NCBI RefSeq assembly: GCF_001049735.1
Contig: NZ_CVPC01000010.1
Span: 32,176 to 96,175 of the forward strand
Source of the DNA: Nereida ignava
GTDB lineage: Bacteria > Pseudomonadota > Alphaproteobacteria > Rhodobacterales > Rhodobacteraceae
Length of the DNA stretch: 64,000 bases
Direction: 5' to 3'
Part shown: piece by piece, positions 37,924 to 48,136 of the stretch
Layout of the letters: each line of letters begins with the position of its first letter
How positions within the stretch are numbered: position 1 is the first letter of the stretch
Notes under the pieces: generated by a model
What the model was told of the DNA's origin: nothing
Seen by the model: the letters and a program-made list of their open reading frames with translations, nothing else
Database searches by the model: none
Made by a program: the position numbers and the translations under genes

Positions 37924-38361
37924 CTAATCAAGGGCTGCTTGCCCTGGCTTCCCGTGCGCACCAAAGAGCTGATCTTCGATGACATCCGTGGGTAGCAATG
38001 AGGCGACGATCTCAAGCATCGCAATTTTCGGCCCCAGCGTTGTTTGCTCGACCCAGAATTCACATTTCGCCTTGCCCAAGGCTGTATCATCGGGTGCAAA
38101 AAAGTCTGTCTCAAGAGAAACCGCGGTCCGCGTGTCTGTTTCAGCAGCTTGGTGAAATATCTGTGCGTCATGACGAAACGGCCCCAATTTCGCGTAAGCC
38201 GCTTGGAACGTTTCGATCATATTGCGCGTTTCAGCATGCGAGTTGTTCACCCGCATCGCGCCATTGTGAAACATCGCATTAGGCAATTTAAGGAAGTCAG
38301 CGGCCGTACAGGCATCGCCAGAGTAGAGGGCAGCACAAAAGCCGCGCATAAAAGCATCCAT
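37924..38361 (-). CDS. Small protein, possibly NTF2-like, unknown function
   Basis: 145 residues. The pattern of short helices at the start (FMRGFCAALYSGDACTAADFL), then SHAETRNMIETFQAAYAKLG and alternating strands (TAVSLETDFF, KCEFWVEQTT), resembles NTF2/SnoaL folds. No catalytic residues are recognised. The ribosome site is weak. Confidence 0.65.
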   Translation of the reverse strand: MDAFMRGFCAALYSGDACTAADFLKLPNAMFHNGAMRVNNSHAETRNMIETFQAAYAKLGPFRHDAQIFHQAAETDTRTAVSLETDFFAPDDTALGKAKCEFWVEQTTLGPKIAMLEIVASLLPTDVIEDQLFGAHGKPGQAALD

Positions 38362-38488
38362 TGGGCATCTCGTTTTGATAGGCAGTGAACTAATTAGTGC
38401 TGCCCGCCCACTCTGCTTGGCGCGAGCGTCAAGGTTAAGGCACCCTATGATAGCAGTTTGAAACTAAAGATTTTCAACCAAAGGTTGT

Positions 38489-39646
38489 TTACGTAGCGTT
38501 ATTTCCAATAACCTCCATATCCAAGCCATCAATCTCTGGCATGGATGCACCGGCAATCGCTTTCAGGTCTGCGCCAACTCCAAGCATTGAGCTTTGCACA
38601 AGCTCTAGTTGTTTTTGTCGAAGCGCCCATTGCTTCTCCATGAATATCCGCTCTTTGCGTAGCGCGTCCTCCATCACCGAGAACCGCTCGTGCACTGCTT
38701 CAATCCGCTGCTTGAACTGCGTCCCTGTCAGATAGTCATAAACAAGCTCCATCTTGCTTTGCTGCCCAACCTTAAGGCCTTTTGCTGTGGACACATCTAA
38801 CAACCCCTGCCGCAAAGACCGGGCAAGCGGCACCGCAAAACTGGGACCACAGACCCAGATACCATCAATCAGATCAAAGCTTTGCACACCATCTGGCAAT
38901 GCGGTGGACACCAACACGGCAATATGCGCACCGGCCTTGCGCTGATCCTCCCGCAACTTAGCCAGCCACGCAGGCGACCAATTTTTGGTCCGCTTGCTCT
39001 CCCAGAGAATTGTACCGGCTTCACCGCCGCGGCCATCACCAACCACTTGGGCAACGTCAGCCCCGCTGACACCTTTACCAACGGGCTCCAACACGTCTAA
39101 CGGGAATGCCGTACCCAGCGTTTCTTCCAAAACCAGCTCGGCTGCTTCGCCTTGGGTCTGCATACTGCCTTGGGTCGCTCGCTGTTGCAGCTCTTCGATC
39201 TTACGGGTCAGCCCCTCAATCGTTTGGCTCTGCTCACTAATGCGCAAAGCCGCTTTCTGTTCGGCCTCAACTGCCAGTTTGGTACGTAAAGTCTCACGCT
39301 CAACCGCCAGCTGCTTTTGAATGGTCAGCTCAATTTCAGCCTCTTTATCCGCCAACTCGCGCTCACGCTTCATGGCCGCTGCTTGCGCAGCCTGTGCTTC
39401 GGTCAGCTTTGCCTCTCGGTCCGCCAGCCGCTCTGCCAGCTCTTGCGCGTTCTGCTTGCCTGCTTGCTCTGCAGCCGCTTTGGCACGCAGTTCCGCAGCC
39501 TTAACCGCTTGCTCCGTCTCATGCCGCTTGGCCTCCAATTGAGCCGCAAATTGCGCCTTCATGTCTGCCATCATGGGGCCTGCCAGACTTTCGGTCAGCT
39601 CAATTTCACTGCTGCATTTGGGGCATGTAATCTTCAAATCAGACAT
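38489..39646 (-). CDS. DUF2130 protein: zinc ribbon, coiled coil and nuclease-like domain
   Basis: 385 residues. The N-terminus has a CPKCSSEI zinc-knuckle half, residues ~25-155 are a long charged coiled coil, and residues ~165-340 hold GADVAQVVGDGRGGEAG...ILWESKRTKNW, where D and E-x-K stand as in PD-(D/E)xK nucleases. DUF2130 proteins are distantly similar to RmuC in style. The function is unproven; DNA processing or defence is an inference. GGAG precedes the ATG at 39646. Confidence 0.82.
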   Translation of the reverse strand: MSDLKITCPKCSSEIELTESLAGPMMADMKAQFAAQLEAKRHETEQAVKAAELRAKAAAEQAGKQNAQELAERLADREAKLTEAQAAQAAAMKRERELADKEAEIELTIQKQLAVERETLRTKLAVEAEQKAALRISEQSQTIEGLTRKIEELQQRATQGSMQTQGEAAELVLEETLGTAFPLDVLEPVGKGVSGADVAQVVGDGRGGEAGTILWESKRTKNWSPAWLAKLREDQRKAGAHIAVLVSTALPDGVQSFDLIDGIWVCGPSFAVPLARSLRQGLLDVSTAKGLKVGQQSKMELVYDYLTGTQFKQRIEAVHERFSVMEDALRKERIFMEKQWALRQKQLELVQSSMLGVGADLKAIAGASMPEIDGLDMEVIGNNAT

Positions 39647-39736
39647 TGGGCGCGGGCTCCGTTTATCTCGCACAAGTGTAGTGCCCGCATTCTGAACACA
39701 GGCAACAAGATGAGCATAACAAATAAATAGTGAGGT

Positions 39737-40348
39737 TTAAGTCTTTAACGCCGCACGGATAAATTGGCTCGCACGCGCAACAGCCGCCTCAATATCCAAC
39801 GTGGACGTATCAATCACCACGGCACCTTCTGCAGGCTTCATAGGTGCAACAGCACGCTCGCTATCTCGGCGATCGCGCTCAACCACATCTGCCAGAACTC
39901 CGTCGCGGGTCACGTCATGCCCCTTGCCCGCCAGCTCCAGATACCGCCGTTCGGCGCGGACTTCGGCACTGGCTGTGACGAATAATTTCACCTGCGCATC
40001 GGGGCAAATCACCGAGCCGATGTCACGACCGTCCAAAACAGCACCGCCCGCACGCGCTGCAAACGCACGTTGAAAATCAACCAAAGCGGCCCGTACTTGT
40101 TCAATCGTCGCCACCTTGGACGCCGCCTGAGCCACCTCTGCGGTGCGCAGGTTTTCTGGCGTCAAATCAGCCGCTTCAAGAGTTTGCGCGGCCTCAATCG
40201 GCTCAACACCCGCAAGCATTTTGGCCCCCACGGCACGGTACAAAAGGCCTGTGTCCAAATGGGCAAAACCAAACTCGGCGGCTACACGTTTTGAAATCGT
40301 ACCCTTCCCGCTGGCTGCTGGTCCATCTATGGCAACGGTCAGGGTCAC
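39737..40348 (-). CDS. cmk: Cytidylate kinase
   Basis: 203 residues. The P-loop is [17 protein letters not shown] near 7; [11 protein letters not shown] near 31 and [15 protein letters not shown] near 98 are family hallmarks. It phosphorylates CMP/dCMP. It starts with GTG and overlaps the aroA stop as GTGA, so the two are translationally coupled, a common pairing in this group. Confidence 0.95.
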   Translation of the reverse strand: MTLTVAIDGPAASGKGTISKRVAAEFGFAHLDTGLLYRAVGAKMLAGVEPIEAAQTLEAADLTPENLRTAEVAQAASKVATIEQVRAALVDFQRAFAARAGGAVLDGRDIGSVICPDAQVKLFVTASAEVRAERRYLELAGKGHDVTRDGVLADVVERDRRDSERAVAPMKPAEGAVVIDTSTLDIEAAVARASQFIRAALKT

Positions 40349-41694
40349 GCGCGCGCCACTTTGGCACCAAGGCCGTTCATCAGCGCCTCAAAAATAGGGA
40401 AGCTTGTGGCAATCGGGCCGCCATCATCAACGCGGACAGGCTCCGGCGTGCCCATACCAAGGACCATGAAACTCATCGCAATGCGGTGGTCCAAACGGCT
40501 CTCAACAGTCGCACCGCCTTTGGCGCTTCCACCGGCGCCACCACCGTGCACTGCCCACCAATCATCACCCTCATCCACTTGCACACCGCACGCGCGAAGA
40601 CCTTGGGCCATTGCATCGATGCGGTCGCTTTCCTTCACACGCAGCTCTTTCACACCCGGCATGAACGTCTTTCCACTGGCAAAGCTCGCCACAACAGACA
40701 GCACCGGATATTCGTCAATCATTGACGCAGCGCGTTCTGCTGGCACCTCAATTCCCTTCATATTGGGCGAGTATTTCGCACGCAGATCGGCAACAGGCTC
40801 ACCACCCTCGGTGCGCAAATTCTCATACGTTAAATCAGCGCCCATATCGCGCAGGGTCTCAAACAAGCCAGCACGTGTTGGGTTCAGACCAATGTTGGGT
40901 ACCAGAACATCAGACCCCTCAACGATCAGGGCGGCACACACGGGAAACGCGGCCGAGCTTGGGTCACGCGGCACCACAATTTCCTGCGGCTTTAATTCCG
41001 GCTGGCCCGTCAGGGTAATCTTGCGACCTTCTGGAACTTCCTCGGTGATCACGCTGGCGCCAAAACCGTTTAGCATCCGCTCTGTATGATCACGGGTCGC
41101 TTCTTTCTCAATGACAACTGTTTGGCCTGGCGCGTTCAACCCAGCCAATAAAACAGCCGACTTCACCTGCGCAGACGGAACAGGTGTGACATATTCTACA
41201 GGCACCGGATCGGCGGCACCGACAATTGTCATCGGCAAGCGGCCACCACTGCGCCCGTGAGACTGCGCCCCAAACAGCGCAATCGGGTCCGTCACGCGGG
41301 CCATCGGCCGCGAGCGTAACGAGGCATCGCCTGTGAACGTCACAGACATATCGCTGGTGGCCATACACCCCATAATCAAGCGCACACCAGTACCGGAATT
41401 CCCGCAATCAATCACATTCTCAGGCTCGCTAAAGCCGCCAACACCAACACCGCGCACAGACCATTTACCGCCGCCATGATTGGTCACTGTCGCACCAAAC
41501 GCCTGCATTGCCTTTGCGGTGTCCAACACATCTTCGCCTTCAAGCAATCCGGTGATTGTTGTCTCGCCCACAGCCATCGCCCCAAAAATCAAAGCACGAT
41601 GCGAAATAGACTTGTCGCCCGGTACATTTGCCTCACCGCGCAGCGGGCCTGCTTTGCTCGATTGCATTGGAATTGGCTCACCGTGGCTGGACAT
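40345..41694 (-). CDS. aroA: 3-phosphoshikimate 1-carboxyvinyltransferase (EPSP synthase)
   Basis: 449 residues. The PEP and shikimate-3-phosphate sites are visible: [17 protein letters not shown] near 23, [14 protein letters not shown] near 95, and [15 protein letters not shown] near 350. It makes EPSP in the aromatic pathway. The [11 protein letters not shown] context resembles the class II (glyphosate-tolerant) alphaproteobacterial enzymes, an inference only. A start at the second methionine (residue 10) is possible. Confidence 0.95.
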   Translation of the reverse strand: MSSHGEPIPMQSSKAGPLRGEANVPGDKSISHRALIFGAMAVGETTITGLLEGEDVLDTAKAMQAFGATVTNHGGGKWSVRGVGVGGFSEPENVIDCGNSGTGVRLIMGCMATSDMSVTFTGDASLRSRPMARVTDPIALFGAQSHGRSGGRLPMTIVGAADPVPVEYVTPVPSAQVKSAVLLAGLNAPGQTVVIEKEATRDHTERMLNGFGASVITEEVPEGRKITLTGQPELKPQEIVVPRDPSSAAFPVCAALIVEGSDVLVPNIGLNPTRAGLFETLRDMGADLTYENLRTEGGEPVADLRAKYSPNMKGIEVPAERAASMIDEYPVLSVVASFASGKTFMPGVKELRVKESDRIDAMAQGLRACGVQVDEGDDWWAVHGGGAGGSAKGGATVESRLDHRIAMSFMVLGMGTPEPVRVDDGGPIATSFPIFEALMNGLGAKVARA

Positions 41695-41818
41695 AATGCG
41701 CGCTCTCTCTTGGGACTGCTCGTTGGGTGACCACTTGGTCGGTGTCTCGTTCTAACCCGTGGCTAATGCTAGGTAAATCAGCCAGTTTCGCTTTGGCAGA
41801 AATACTCACTCCACCAGG

Positions 41819-42532
41819 TCAGATCTTGCGAAACGTCAGATAATGCTGGGGGCGACCTTCACGGATGGCCTTTTGCTCGTACCGCGTCGAAATCCAGTCA
41901 CCCCACGGGGTGCGCCAATCTGCAGGCGCTTCAGCCAACCACTCAAAACCTGCCTTGGGAACTTCGACCAAGGTTTGGCGAACATAGTCTGCAATATCTG
42001 TCGCCACACGAAATTCAGCGCCGGGTTTAAGCACACGCGCCAAAGGCTCAAGATGTTCTTGCGTGACAAATCGGCGGCGATGGTGCCGCTTTTTGGGCCA
42101 TGGATCTGGATAAAGAAGAAACGCTTTTGAAATACTCGCGTCTGGCAACACATCGAACAAATGACGGGCGTCACCGGGGTAAATTGCAAGGTTTTCAACA
42201 CCTGCTTTACGCACTTTACCAAGCAACATCGCCACGCCGTTTATGTAAGGCTCTGCGCCAATAATGCCGACCTGCGGGTTCTCTGCTGCTTGGTGTACAA
42301 GATGCTCACCGCCGCCAAAACCAATTTCAAGCCACACATCTTTGTCGCCAAAAACCTTTGGTAACTCCAAAGGCGTCCGCTCGGGATTATCCTCCCAAGA
42401 CACAGCACCGGGCGACAAAGCCGCAAGGTCCTCATCAAGATAACGCTCTTGCGCAGAACGCAGGCCCTTACCCTTGAAACGCCCATAAAAATTACGCCAA
42501 GGCGCACCGCTTTTGTGTGTTGTATCGGTCAT
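41819..42532 (-). CDS. trmB: tRNA (guanine-N7-)-methyltransferase
   Basis: 237 residues. The SAM-binding loop is WLEIGFGGGEHL near 68, and LLYPDPWPKKRHHRRRFV near 140 is the TrmB signature. It methylates G46 in tRNA variable loops. It lies 78 bases after metK in the same direction, fitting a methyl-metabolism unit. The ATG at 42532 gives the usual family length; an upstream in-frame ATG adds an arginine-rich tail that is not family-like. Confidence 0.94.
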   Translation of the reverse strand: MTDTTHKSGAPWRNFYGRFKGKGLRSAQERYLDEDLAALSPGAVSWEDNPERTPLELPKVFGDKDVWLEIGFGGGEHLVHQAAENPQVGIIGAEPYINGVAMLLGKVRKAGVENLAIYPGDARHLFDVLPDASISKAFLLYPDPWPKKRHHRRRFVTQEHLEPLARVLKPGAEFRVATDIADYVRQTLVEVPKAGFEWLAEAPADWRTPWGDWISTRYEQKAIREGRPQHYLTFRKI

Positions 42533-42610
42533 AATCGGCGGTTTACGCACCGCGCGCAGACTTGGCAAGCAAGCCGTTCGCACGCGGGACGTAACACTCT
42601 GCGCGGAAGA

Positions 42611-43792
42611 CTAGACCGCTGCTTTCAGCGCATCCACCAGATCCGTGCGCTCCCAGCTAAATCCACCGTCCGCTTCGGGGCTACGGCCGAAGTGACCATA
42701 GGCTGCTGTGCGCTGATAGATCGGGCGGTTCAGGCCCAGATGTTCGCGAATACCGCGCGGTGTCAGGCTCATCGTTGCACGGATCGCCTTTTCAATCGCC
42801 GCATCATCCACTTCGCCGGTGCCAAATGTGTCAGCATAGATCGATAGTGGCTCAGCCACGCCAATTGCGTAGCTCAGCTGGATCGAGCATTTCGCAGCCA
42901 TGCCAGAAGCCACAACATTTTTGGCCAGATAACGCGCTGCGTAAGCCGCTGACCGGTCTACTTTGGTCGGGTCTTTACCCGAGAACGCACCCCCACCATG
43001 GGGGGCTGCACCACCGTAGGTGTCCACGATAATTTTGCGGCCTGTCAAACCCGCATCCCCATCAGGCCCGCCAATCACAAACTTGCCGGTGGGGTTCACG
43101 TGCCAAGCGGTATCCGCGGATATCCACCCCTCGGGGAGTACTTCACGAATGTAGGGCTCAACAACTGCGCGAACGTCGGCACTGCTCATTGAGGCATCAA
43201 GGTGCTGGGTCGACAACACGATTGAGGACACACCAACGGGCACGCCGTCGCGGTATTCAACAGAAAGCTGTGACTTAGCATCAGGCCCCAATGTGGGCTC
43301 TGTGCCGTCTTTACGCACTTCGGCCAAGCGACGCAAAATCGCGTGCGAATACTGGATAGGCGCAGGCATCAACGCGTCTGTTTCGCGGGTGGCGAAACCA
43401 AACATAATCCCTTGGTCGCCAGCGCCTTCATCTTTGTCCGCGGAGGCATCAACGCCTTGGGCAATATGCGCCGACTGCTCGTGCAACAGGTTGGTGATCT
43501 CAACTGTTTCGTGATGAAACTTGTCCTGCTCATAACCGATGTCTTTGATACAGGCGCGCGCAATCTCGTCGATGCGACCCATGTAGTCTTTCAGCTTGTC
43601 GGGATCAGACAAGCCAACCTCGCCACCGATCACAACGCGGTTTGTGGTGGCGAACGTTTCTGCTGCGACACGCGCCTCAGGCTCCTCGGCCAAAAAGGCA
43701 TCAAGTACTGCATCGGAAATCCGGTCGCAGACTTTATCCGGGTGACCCTCGGAAACGGACTCCGAGGTAAATGTGTAATTAGATCGTGTCAT
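42611..43792 (-). CDS. metK: S-adenosylmethionine synthetase
   Basis: 393 residues. Landmarks: [19 protein letters not shown] near 15, the ATP-binding [12 protein letters not shown] near 126, and the Lys loop [16 protein letters not shown] near 267. It makes SAM from methionine and ATP. The 83-base space upstream carries a SAM/SAH-type riboswitch that includes the ribosome site, so translation should fall when SAM is high. Confidence 0.97.
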   Translation of the reverse strand: MTRSNYTFTSESVSEGHPDKVCDRISDAVLDAFLAEEPEARVAAETFATTNRVVIGGEVGLSDPDKLKDYMGRIDEIARACIKDIGYEQDKFHHETVEITNLLHEQSAHIAQGVDASADKDEGAGDQGIMFGFATRETDALMPAPIQYSHAILRRLAEVRKDGTEPTLGPDAKSQLSVEYRDGVPVGVSSIVLSTQHLDASMSSADVRAVVEPYIREVLPEGWISADTAWHVNPTGKFVIGGPDGDAGLTGRKIIVDTYGGAAPHGGGAFSGKDPTKVDRSAAYAARYLAKNVVASGMAAKCSIQLSYAIGVAEPLSIYADTFGTGEVDDAAIEKAIRATMSLTPRGIREHLGLNRPIYQRTAAYGHFGRSPEADGGFSWERTDLVDALKAAV

Positions 43793-43796
43793 GAAA

Positions 43797-43846
43797 CGTG
43801 CTCCAGTTGAATACCGCCCACACCGTCAGGAAGCCGTTGGTGAGGC
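43797..43846 (-). promoter_or_regulatory. SAM/SAH riboswitch upstream of metK
   Basis: Read on the minus strand: a stem CACC...GGTG enclosing AACGGCTTCCTGAC, a linker, and then GGAGCA just before the metK start. The AACGGCUUCCUG core and the trailing GGAGCA match the SAM/SAH riboswitch, known mainly from Rhodobacterales metK leaders. The GGAG is the ribosome site, so ligand binding would hide it. The stem has one T-T mismatch in its outer part. Confidence 0.85.
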
Positions 43847-43875
43847 ATGGCGTCTTCGCTATGCCTTTAGGCACA

Positions 43876-45480
43876 TCACGTCAACGACGAACGCCGCCAC
43901 ACCAGCACAGACGTGCCAATAAGCCACAACATGAAGACGCCGATGATCGGCCAATCACGCGTACGCGCATAAAGTGTGGCCTTTCGCGCAGCGGGCATAC
44001 CTGCATCGATAAAGCCTGTTTGGTTCATCCCAAGTTGTGCTGTCACGCGTCCGCGGGCATCGATTATTGCACTGATCCCCGTATTGGCCGAGCGTAGCAT
44101 TGGAATGCCCTGCTCAAGACTGCGAAACTGTGCTTGCACCAAATGCTGGCGCGGACCAGCCCAGTTGCCAAACCATCCATCATTAGTGATCAGTGCAAAA
44201 AATGCAGGGCGCTCTTTGGTTGCCCCCGCCAAATGCGGGAAAATCCCCTCATAGCAAATCAAAATTTGCGCGCGACCTAGGTCACCTACCTGTAGCGTAC
44301 GCATTCCGATACCGCGCGAAAAGCCGCCCCCCTCATTCGCAGCAAGCCCGTAGATGCCAAGCTTAGACAGCAAGCCACCAAAAGGCAGATATTCTCCGAA
44401 TGGGACCAATTGCGCCTTGTCATAAAAATCGGTCACGTAACCATCATCAATCACAACGGCAGTATTAAAAAACCGCAAGCGATCTGCGCGCTGCAGCCCC
44501 GCAATCACCGGTGTTTGTGGCAGTGCACGCGAAATCATACCAATCGCAACATCCGCCTCATCCAACCACACGGGAATTGATGTCTCGGGCCAGACAATCA
44601 AATCGGGCCTGCGCCCGCCATTTTCAGGTGCAGCTTCGCTCAGCGCGACGCTTCGGTCGAAAAAATCACGCGCTTTCTCAGGCAGCCACTTCTCGGATTG
44701 CGGCGCATTTGGCTGCACAATCCGGACCAGCGTTTGCTCTACTTCAGCGGACCCAACATTGGCTCGCGCAGGTGGCATAGGCTGCATTCCAGCCAACACA
44801 ACGATTAGCACCCCAATCATCGTCCCCCACCCCACGCGGGCAGGCAGAACATGGCGGTTCAACACCGCCCATGCAAAGACGCAAACAGCGAACAGGCTCA
44901 AGAGCCCGAGACCATGGGGACCAACCACAGTGGCAAGCATTGAAGCCTGCGTGTCGACCCAAATATAGCCCAACAAACCCCAAGGAAATCCCGTAAACGC
45001 AAAGCTGCGCAGCACTTCAACACCACCCAGTGCAAACGCCCAATTCATCAGAAAATGAGCATGAGCCCGCGGCCCCAAAGCCAATGTGCGTTCGCGTTTC
45101 CAGATCGTTTTGAAATGAAAAGTAGGACTGTCAGCCGGTACAGTTTCGGACGTAGCAAGAAACGCCACCCCCTGTGCCAAGCCCCAAAACACCGCCAAGC
45201 CACCGCATAAAAACACCAAGGCAAACGGCGCCATCCAGCCGTGCCGCGCAGCGTCCACCAAGAACGGTTCAACAATCCAATGTAATGTGACAGCGAAATA
45301 TCCAAAGCCGAACAGCCAGCTCCGCAGAGACGCCGCACATATGCTGCGGTCATAAACAGATTGCGACAGGTGCAAAACACCCCCCGCAAAAGCCGCAGCA
45401 ATAATGCCAAAGGGGGCGCCAGCAAGGGCAACAATCGCACCTGCGATTGCTGAAACCCAAACGGGCAGTTTTGGGATCAA
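43876..45480 (-). CDS. lnt: Apolipoprotein N-acyltransferase
   Basis: 534 residues. About six N-terminal membrane helices are followed by a periplasmic CN-hydrolase domain with triad E in VWPETSIPVW near 300, K in YDKAQLVPFGEYLP near 358, and C in ILICYEGIFP near 404, then a final helix. Lnt adds the third acyl chain to lipoproteins; several lipoprotein genes lie in the window. The start is TTG, overlapping the corC stop as TTGA. Confidence 0.94.
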   Translation of the reverse strand: MIPKLPVWVSAIAGAIVALAGAPFGIIAAAFAGGVLHLSQSVYDRSICAASLRSWLFGFGYFAVTLHWIVEPFLVDAARHGWMAPFALVFLCGGLAVFWGLAQGVAFLATSETVPADSPTFHFKTIWKRERTLALGPRAHAHFLMNWAFALGGVEVLRSFAFTGFPWGLLGYIWVDTQASMLATVVGPHGLGLLSLFAVCVFAWAVLNRHVLPARVGWGTMIGVLIVVLAGMQPMPPARANVGSAEVEQTLVRIVQPNAPQSEKWLPEKARDFFDRSVALSEAAPENGGRRPDLIVWPETSIPVWLDEADVAIGMISRALPQTPVIAGLQRADRLRFFNTAVVIDDGYVTDFYDKAQLVPFGEYLPFGGLLSKLGIYGLAANEGGGFSRGIGMRTLQVGDLGRAQILICYEGIFPHLAGATKERPAFFALITNDGWFGNWAGPRQHLVQAQFRSLEQGIPMLRSANTGISAIIDARGRVTAQLGMNQTGFIDAGMPAARKATLYARTRDWPIIGVFMLWLIGTSVLVWRRSSLT

Positions 45481-46439
45481 GGCACCCGTACCCTAAGGCG
45501 TTTGATCCGGCGCGGGTCTGCATCAATCACTTCAAATTCTGGTCCAGCAGGGTGTTTGACCACCTCGCCGCGCGCCGGCACCGAACCGGACAACATAAAG
45601 ACCAGTCCACCAAGGGTATCGATGCCCTCTTCGTCGATGTCTTCGTGATCCGTCAGGGATTGGCTGATGTGGTGCTCAAACTCATCAAGCGGCGTTTTGG
45701 CCAGCGCGAGGTAGCTACCGTCCGTTTCCTGACTCCACATGTCTGCATCTGCCACATCGTGCTCGTCTTCGATCTCGCCGATGACTTGCTCAATCAAGTC
45801 CTCAATGGTGACCAAGCCGTCCACACCGCCATATTCATCGATGACAAGCGCCATATGAATGCGCTCGGCCTGCATCTTTTGCAGCAAAACCCCCGTCGGC
45901 ATGGAGGGCGGGGCATAGATCAATTCGCGCAGCATCGCTTTTAGGTCAAACTTCTTGGACCCGTTAAACCCGTGACGCAGGGCAAGGTCTTTTAGGTGGA
46001 TCAACCCGACCGGCGCATCAAGATTGCCGTCATAAACGGGCAAGCGGGTAAAGCCGCTATGACGGAAAACTTCGACCAGATCATCTTTTGAGATATCAAG
46101 CGCCACGCCAGTAATATCTGCACGCGGAATAGCAATGTCATCCAACTGCAACCGGCGCAAGTTGATCATCCCGTGGGTCGAGCGCGCGCCAGCATTTACG
46201 CCTGCCCCCGCATCGGAACGGGTATCATCCGCAGGGCTAAGCGCGCCAATTATACGGCCGAAAAAGCTGTCAGATTTTGCCACCGGCACGTCAGCCTCAA
46301 GGGTAGGTTGCGCCTCAGTGGAGCGGAGTTCCGCTGCGACATCATTAGTGTCATCAGAGGAAGGGGATTTAGACGGTGTGGCATCAAGTGCCTGCGCGCG
46401 TTGCGCTGCGCTAGAGGAGCCGTCGGAACTGTCGTTCAT
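45477..46439 (-). CDS. corC: CBS-domain protein of the CorC/TlyC family
   Basis: 320 residues. After a disordered N-terminus (~1-70) come two CBS domains (DDIAIPRADITGVALD near 97 and MLRELIYAPPSMPTGVLLQ near 166) with HMALVIDEYGGVDGLVTIEDL near 196, then the CorC-associated C-terminal domain (about 240-315). No DUF21 membrane part is present. The family is linked to magnesium/cobalt handling. It lies 46 bases after ybeY and overlaps lnt. Confidence 0.93.
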   Translation of the reverse strand: MNDSSDGSSSAAQRAQALDATPSKSPSSDDTNDVAAELRSTEAQPTLEADVPVAKSDSFFGRIIGALSPADDTRSDAGAGVNAGARSTHGMINLRRLQLDDIAIPRADITGVALDISKDDLVEVFRHSGFTRLPVYDGNLDAPVGLIHLKDLALRHGFNGSKKFDLKAMLRELIYAPPSMPTGVLLQKMQAERIHMALVIDEYGGVDGLVTIEDLIEQVIGEIEDEHDVADADMWSQETDGSYLALAKTPLDEFEHHISQSLTDHEDIDEEGIDTLGGLVFMLSGSVPARGEVVKHPAGPEFEVIDADPRRIKRLRVRVP

Positions 46440-46485
46440 CGTGTCACAATCGTGTTTGTGAGGGGCCAGTCGCCCTCGGACTTAA

Positions 46486-46956
46486 CTAATATGGGTTAGG
46501 GATGCCCAGTTTTGCAAGGATTTCTACTTCTAAACCCTCCATCAACTCTGCATCTGTGTCTTCAATGTGATCATACCCCAATAAATGAAGGGTTCCATGC
46601 ACAATTAAATGGGTAATATGCGCCTGTGGGGTAAGCTGGGCTTCCTCTGCCTCGCGATGGCATGTCTCATATGCCAGCGCGATATCACCCAACTCTGTCT
46701 CATCCTCGAACGGATCAGGTGTTGGGGCTTGCGGTGGGGAAAGCTCTTGGGCGGGCCATGACAACACATTTGTCGCGGTCGGTTTCTCGCGAAATTCGGC
46801 GTTCAACTCGGCAATCCGCGCATCATCACAGCCCATCACGCACACCAAATAAGACGCAGGATCCAGCGACAAATGGGTCAGCGTAGCGTCAGTGGCAGCA
46901 ATAGCCAGCGCCTCAAGCCCCGCCCAGCGCGCGTCTTCCAGAACGACATCGATCAT
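46486..46956 (-). CDS. ybeY: Endoribonuclease YbeY
   Basis: 156 residues. The zinc-binding motif HGTLHLLGYDH is intact near 115-125, and ELNAEFREKPTATNVLSWP near 53 is the family N-terminal signature. YbeY acts in 16S rRNA 3'-end maturation and ribosome quality control. Its ATG overlaps the phoH stop (ATGA), as is usual. Confidence 0.96.
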   Translation of the reverse strand: MIDVVLEDARWAGLEALAIAATDATLTHLSLDPASYLVCVMGCDDARIAELNAEFREKPTATNVLSWPAQELSPPQAPTPDPFEDETELGDIALAYETCHREAEEAQLTPQAHITHLIVHGTLHLLGYDHIEDTDAELMEGLEVEILAKLGIPNPY

Positions 46957-48026
46957 CCTTTGGCCGGATCATCTTTGTCATACGCCTCAATAATTTTGGC
47001 GACCAAGTGGTGACGCACGACGTCCTTGGCGGTGAAATAGTTGAAGCTGATGTGCTTTATCCCGTTCAAAAGACGTTCTGCGTCACGCAGCCCTGATTGA
47101 ACACCACGCGGCAAATCCACCTGCGTGCGATCGCCAGTAATCACCATTCGTGACCCTTCACCCAGACGGGTCAGGAACATCTTCATTTGCATGGATGTGG
47201 CGTTCTGCGCCTCGTCCAGCACAACAAACGCATTAGCCAACGTCCGACCGCGCATGAAGGCAAGCGGTGCGATCTCGATCTTTTTGTCTTCGATCAGCTT
47301 TGTAACTTGTTTGGACGGCAAAAAATCATTCAACGCATCATAGAGCGGCTGCATGTAGGGATCGACTTTGTCTTTCATGTCCCCGGGTAAAAAGCCAAGA
47401 CGCTCACCTGCCTCAACGGCTGGGCGCGACAGAATGATCTTATCCACTTTACCGCCAACAAACATGTTCACCGCAGCAGCGACAGCCAGATACGTTTTGC
47501 CTGTCCCGGCGGGACCGATACCAAAGCACAACTCATTTTTGAAAATCTCACGCACATAATTTTTCTGGGCCTGCGTGCGCGGTTTGACCAGTTTCTTGCG
47601 AGTGGTGATCTCAACATCACCACCTTTAAACATCTCGATTTGCGCGCCGGTCATGCCGCCTGCGGCCGTCGCAGGCTTTTCCTCAGCACTGTCTTTGGCA
47701 GGATCGAAAACAGGCGCACTCAGGCGTAGTGCGCCGTCAATCTCACCGATATCAACTTCGCCGCCCGCTTCAAGCCGCATGTAGAGCCCACCCAAAACCT
47801 GCGCCGCGCGTGCACTTGTGTCCACGTCACCAATCAACGCCAGACGGTTGCCACGGCGGATAATCTGAAGCGAAAGCGCGTTCTCAATGTGGCTCAGATT
47901 GCGATCGTATTCACCGCACAGGTCAATCAAAAGGCGGTTGTCAGGAAACTCGAGAAGCGTCTCTGTGGTGTCTGGACCCTGATCTGAAGCAGATCCGGTC
48001 TCAGGTATCAGCGTATCGACAGGCAA
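46953..48026 (-). CDS. phoH: PhoH-family ATPase (YbeZ)
   Basis: 357 residues. The Walker A is FGIGPAGTGKTYLAVA near 169 and the Walker B is AFVVLDEAQN near 268; an N-terminal RNA-binding-like region precedes them. The start is read as TTG at 48026, with GGGAG seven bases upstream; an ATG four bases earlier is in another frame and meets a stop after nine codons. YbeZ works with YbeY in RNA metabolism. Confidence 0.93.
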   Translation of the reverse strand: MPVDTLIPETGSASDQGPDTTETLLEFPDNRLLIDLCGEYDRNLSHIENALSLQIIRRGNRLALIGDVDTSARAAQVLGGLYMRLEAGGEVDIGEIDGALRLSAPVFDPAKDSAEEKPATAAGGMTGAQIEMFKGGDVEITTRKKLVKPRTQAQKNYVREIFKNELCFGIGPAGTGKTYLAVAAAVNMFVGGKVDKIILSRPAVEAGERLGFLPGDMKDKVDPYMQPLYDALNDFLPSKQVTKLIEDKKIEIAPLAFMRGRTLANAFVVLDEAQNATSMQMKMFLTRLGEGSRMVITGDRTQVDLPRGVQSGLRDAERLLNGIKHISFNYFTAKDVVRHHLVAKIIEAYDKDDPAKG

Positions 48027-48130
48027 TCATGTCTCCCTTTTGATGTGTCGGTGGCGATTGGCCAGAACGTGGCTTCAACCGTGTCCCCACGGGAATGGGG
48101 ATGCAACCCACCAAAAGCCTGTTTTACAGA

Positions 48131-48136
48131 ATTATA
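48131..48136 (-). promoter_or_regulatory. Possible -10 element upstream of phoH
   Basis: A perfect TATAAT read on the minus strand lies about 105 bases before the phoH start; the -35 region is poor. A small inverted repeat (TCCCCA 48084-48089, TGGGGA 48096-48101) lies in the predicted leader. Confidence 0.4.
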
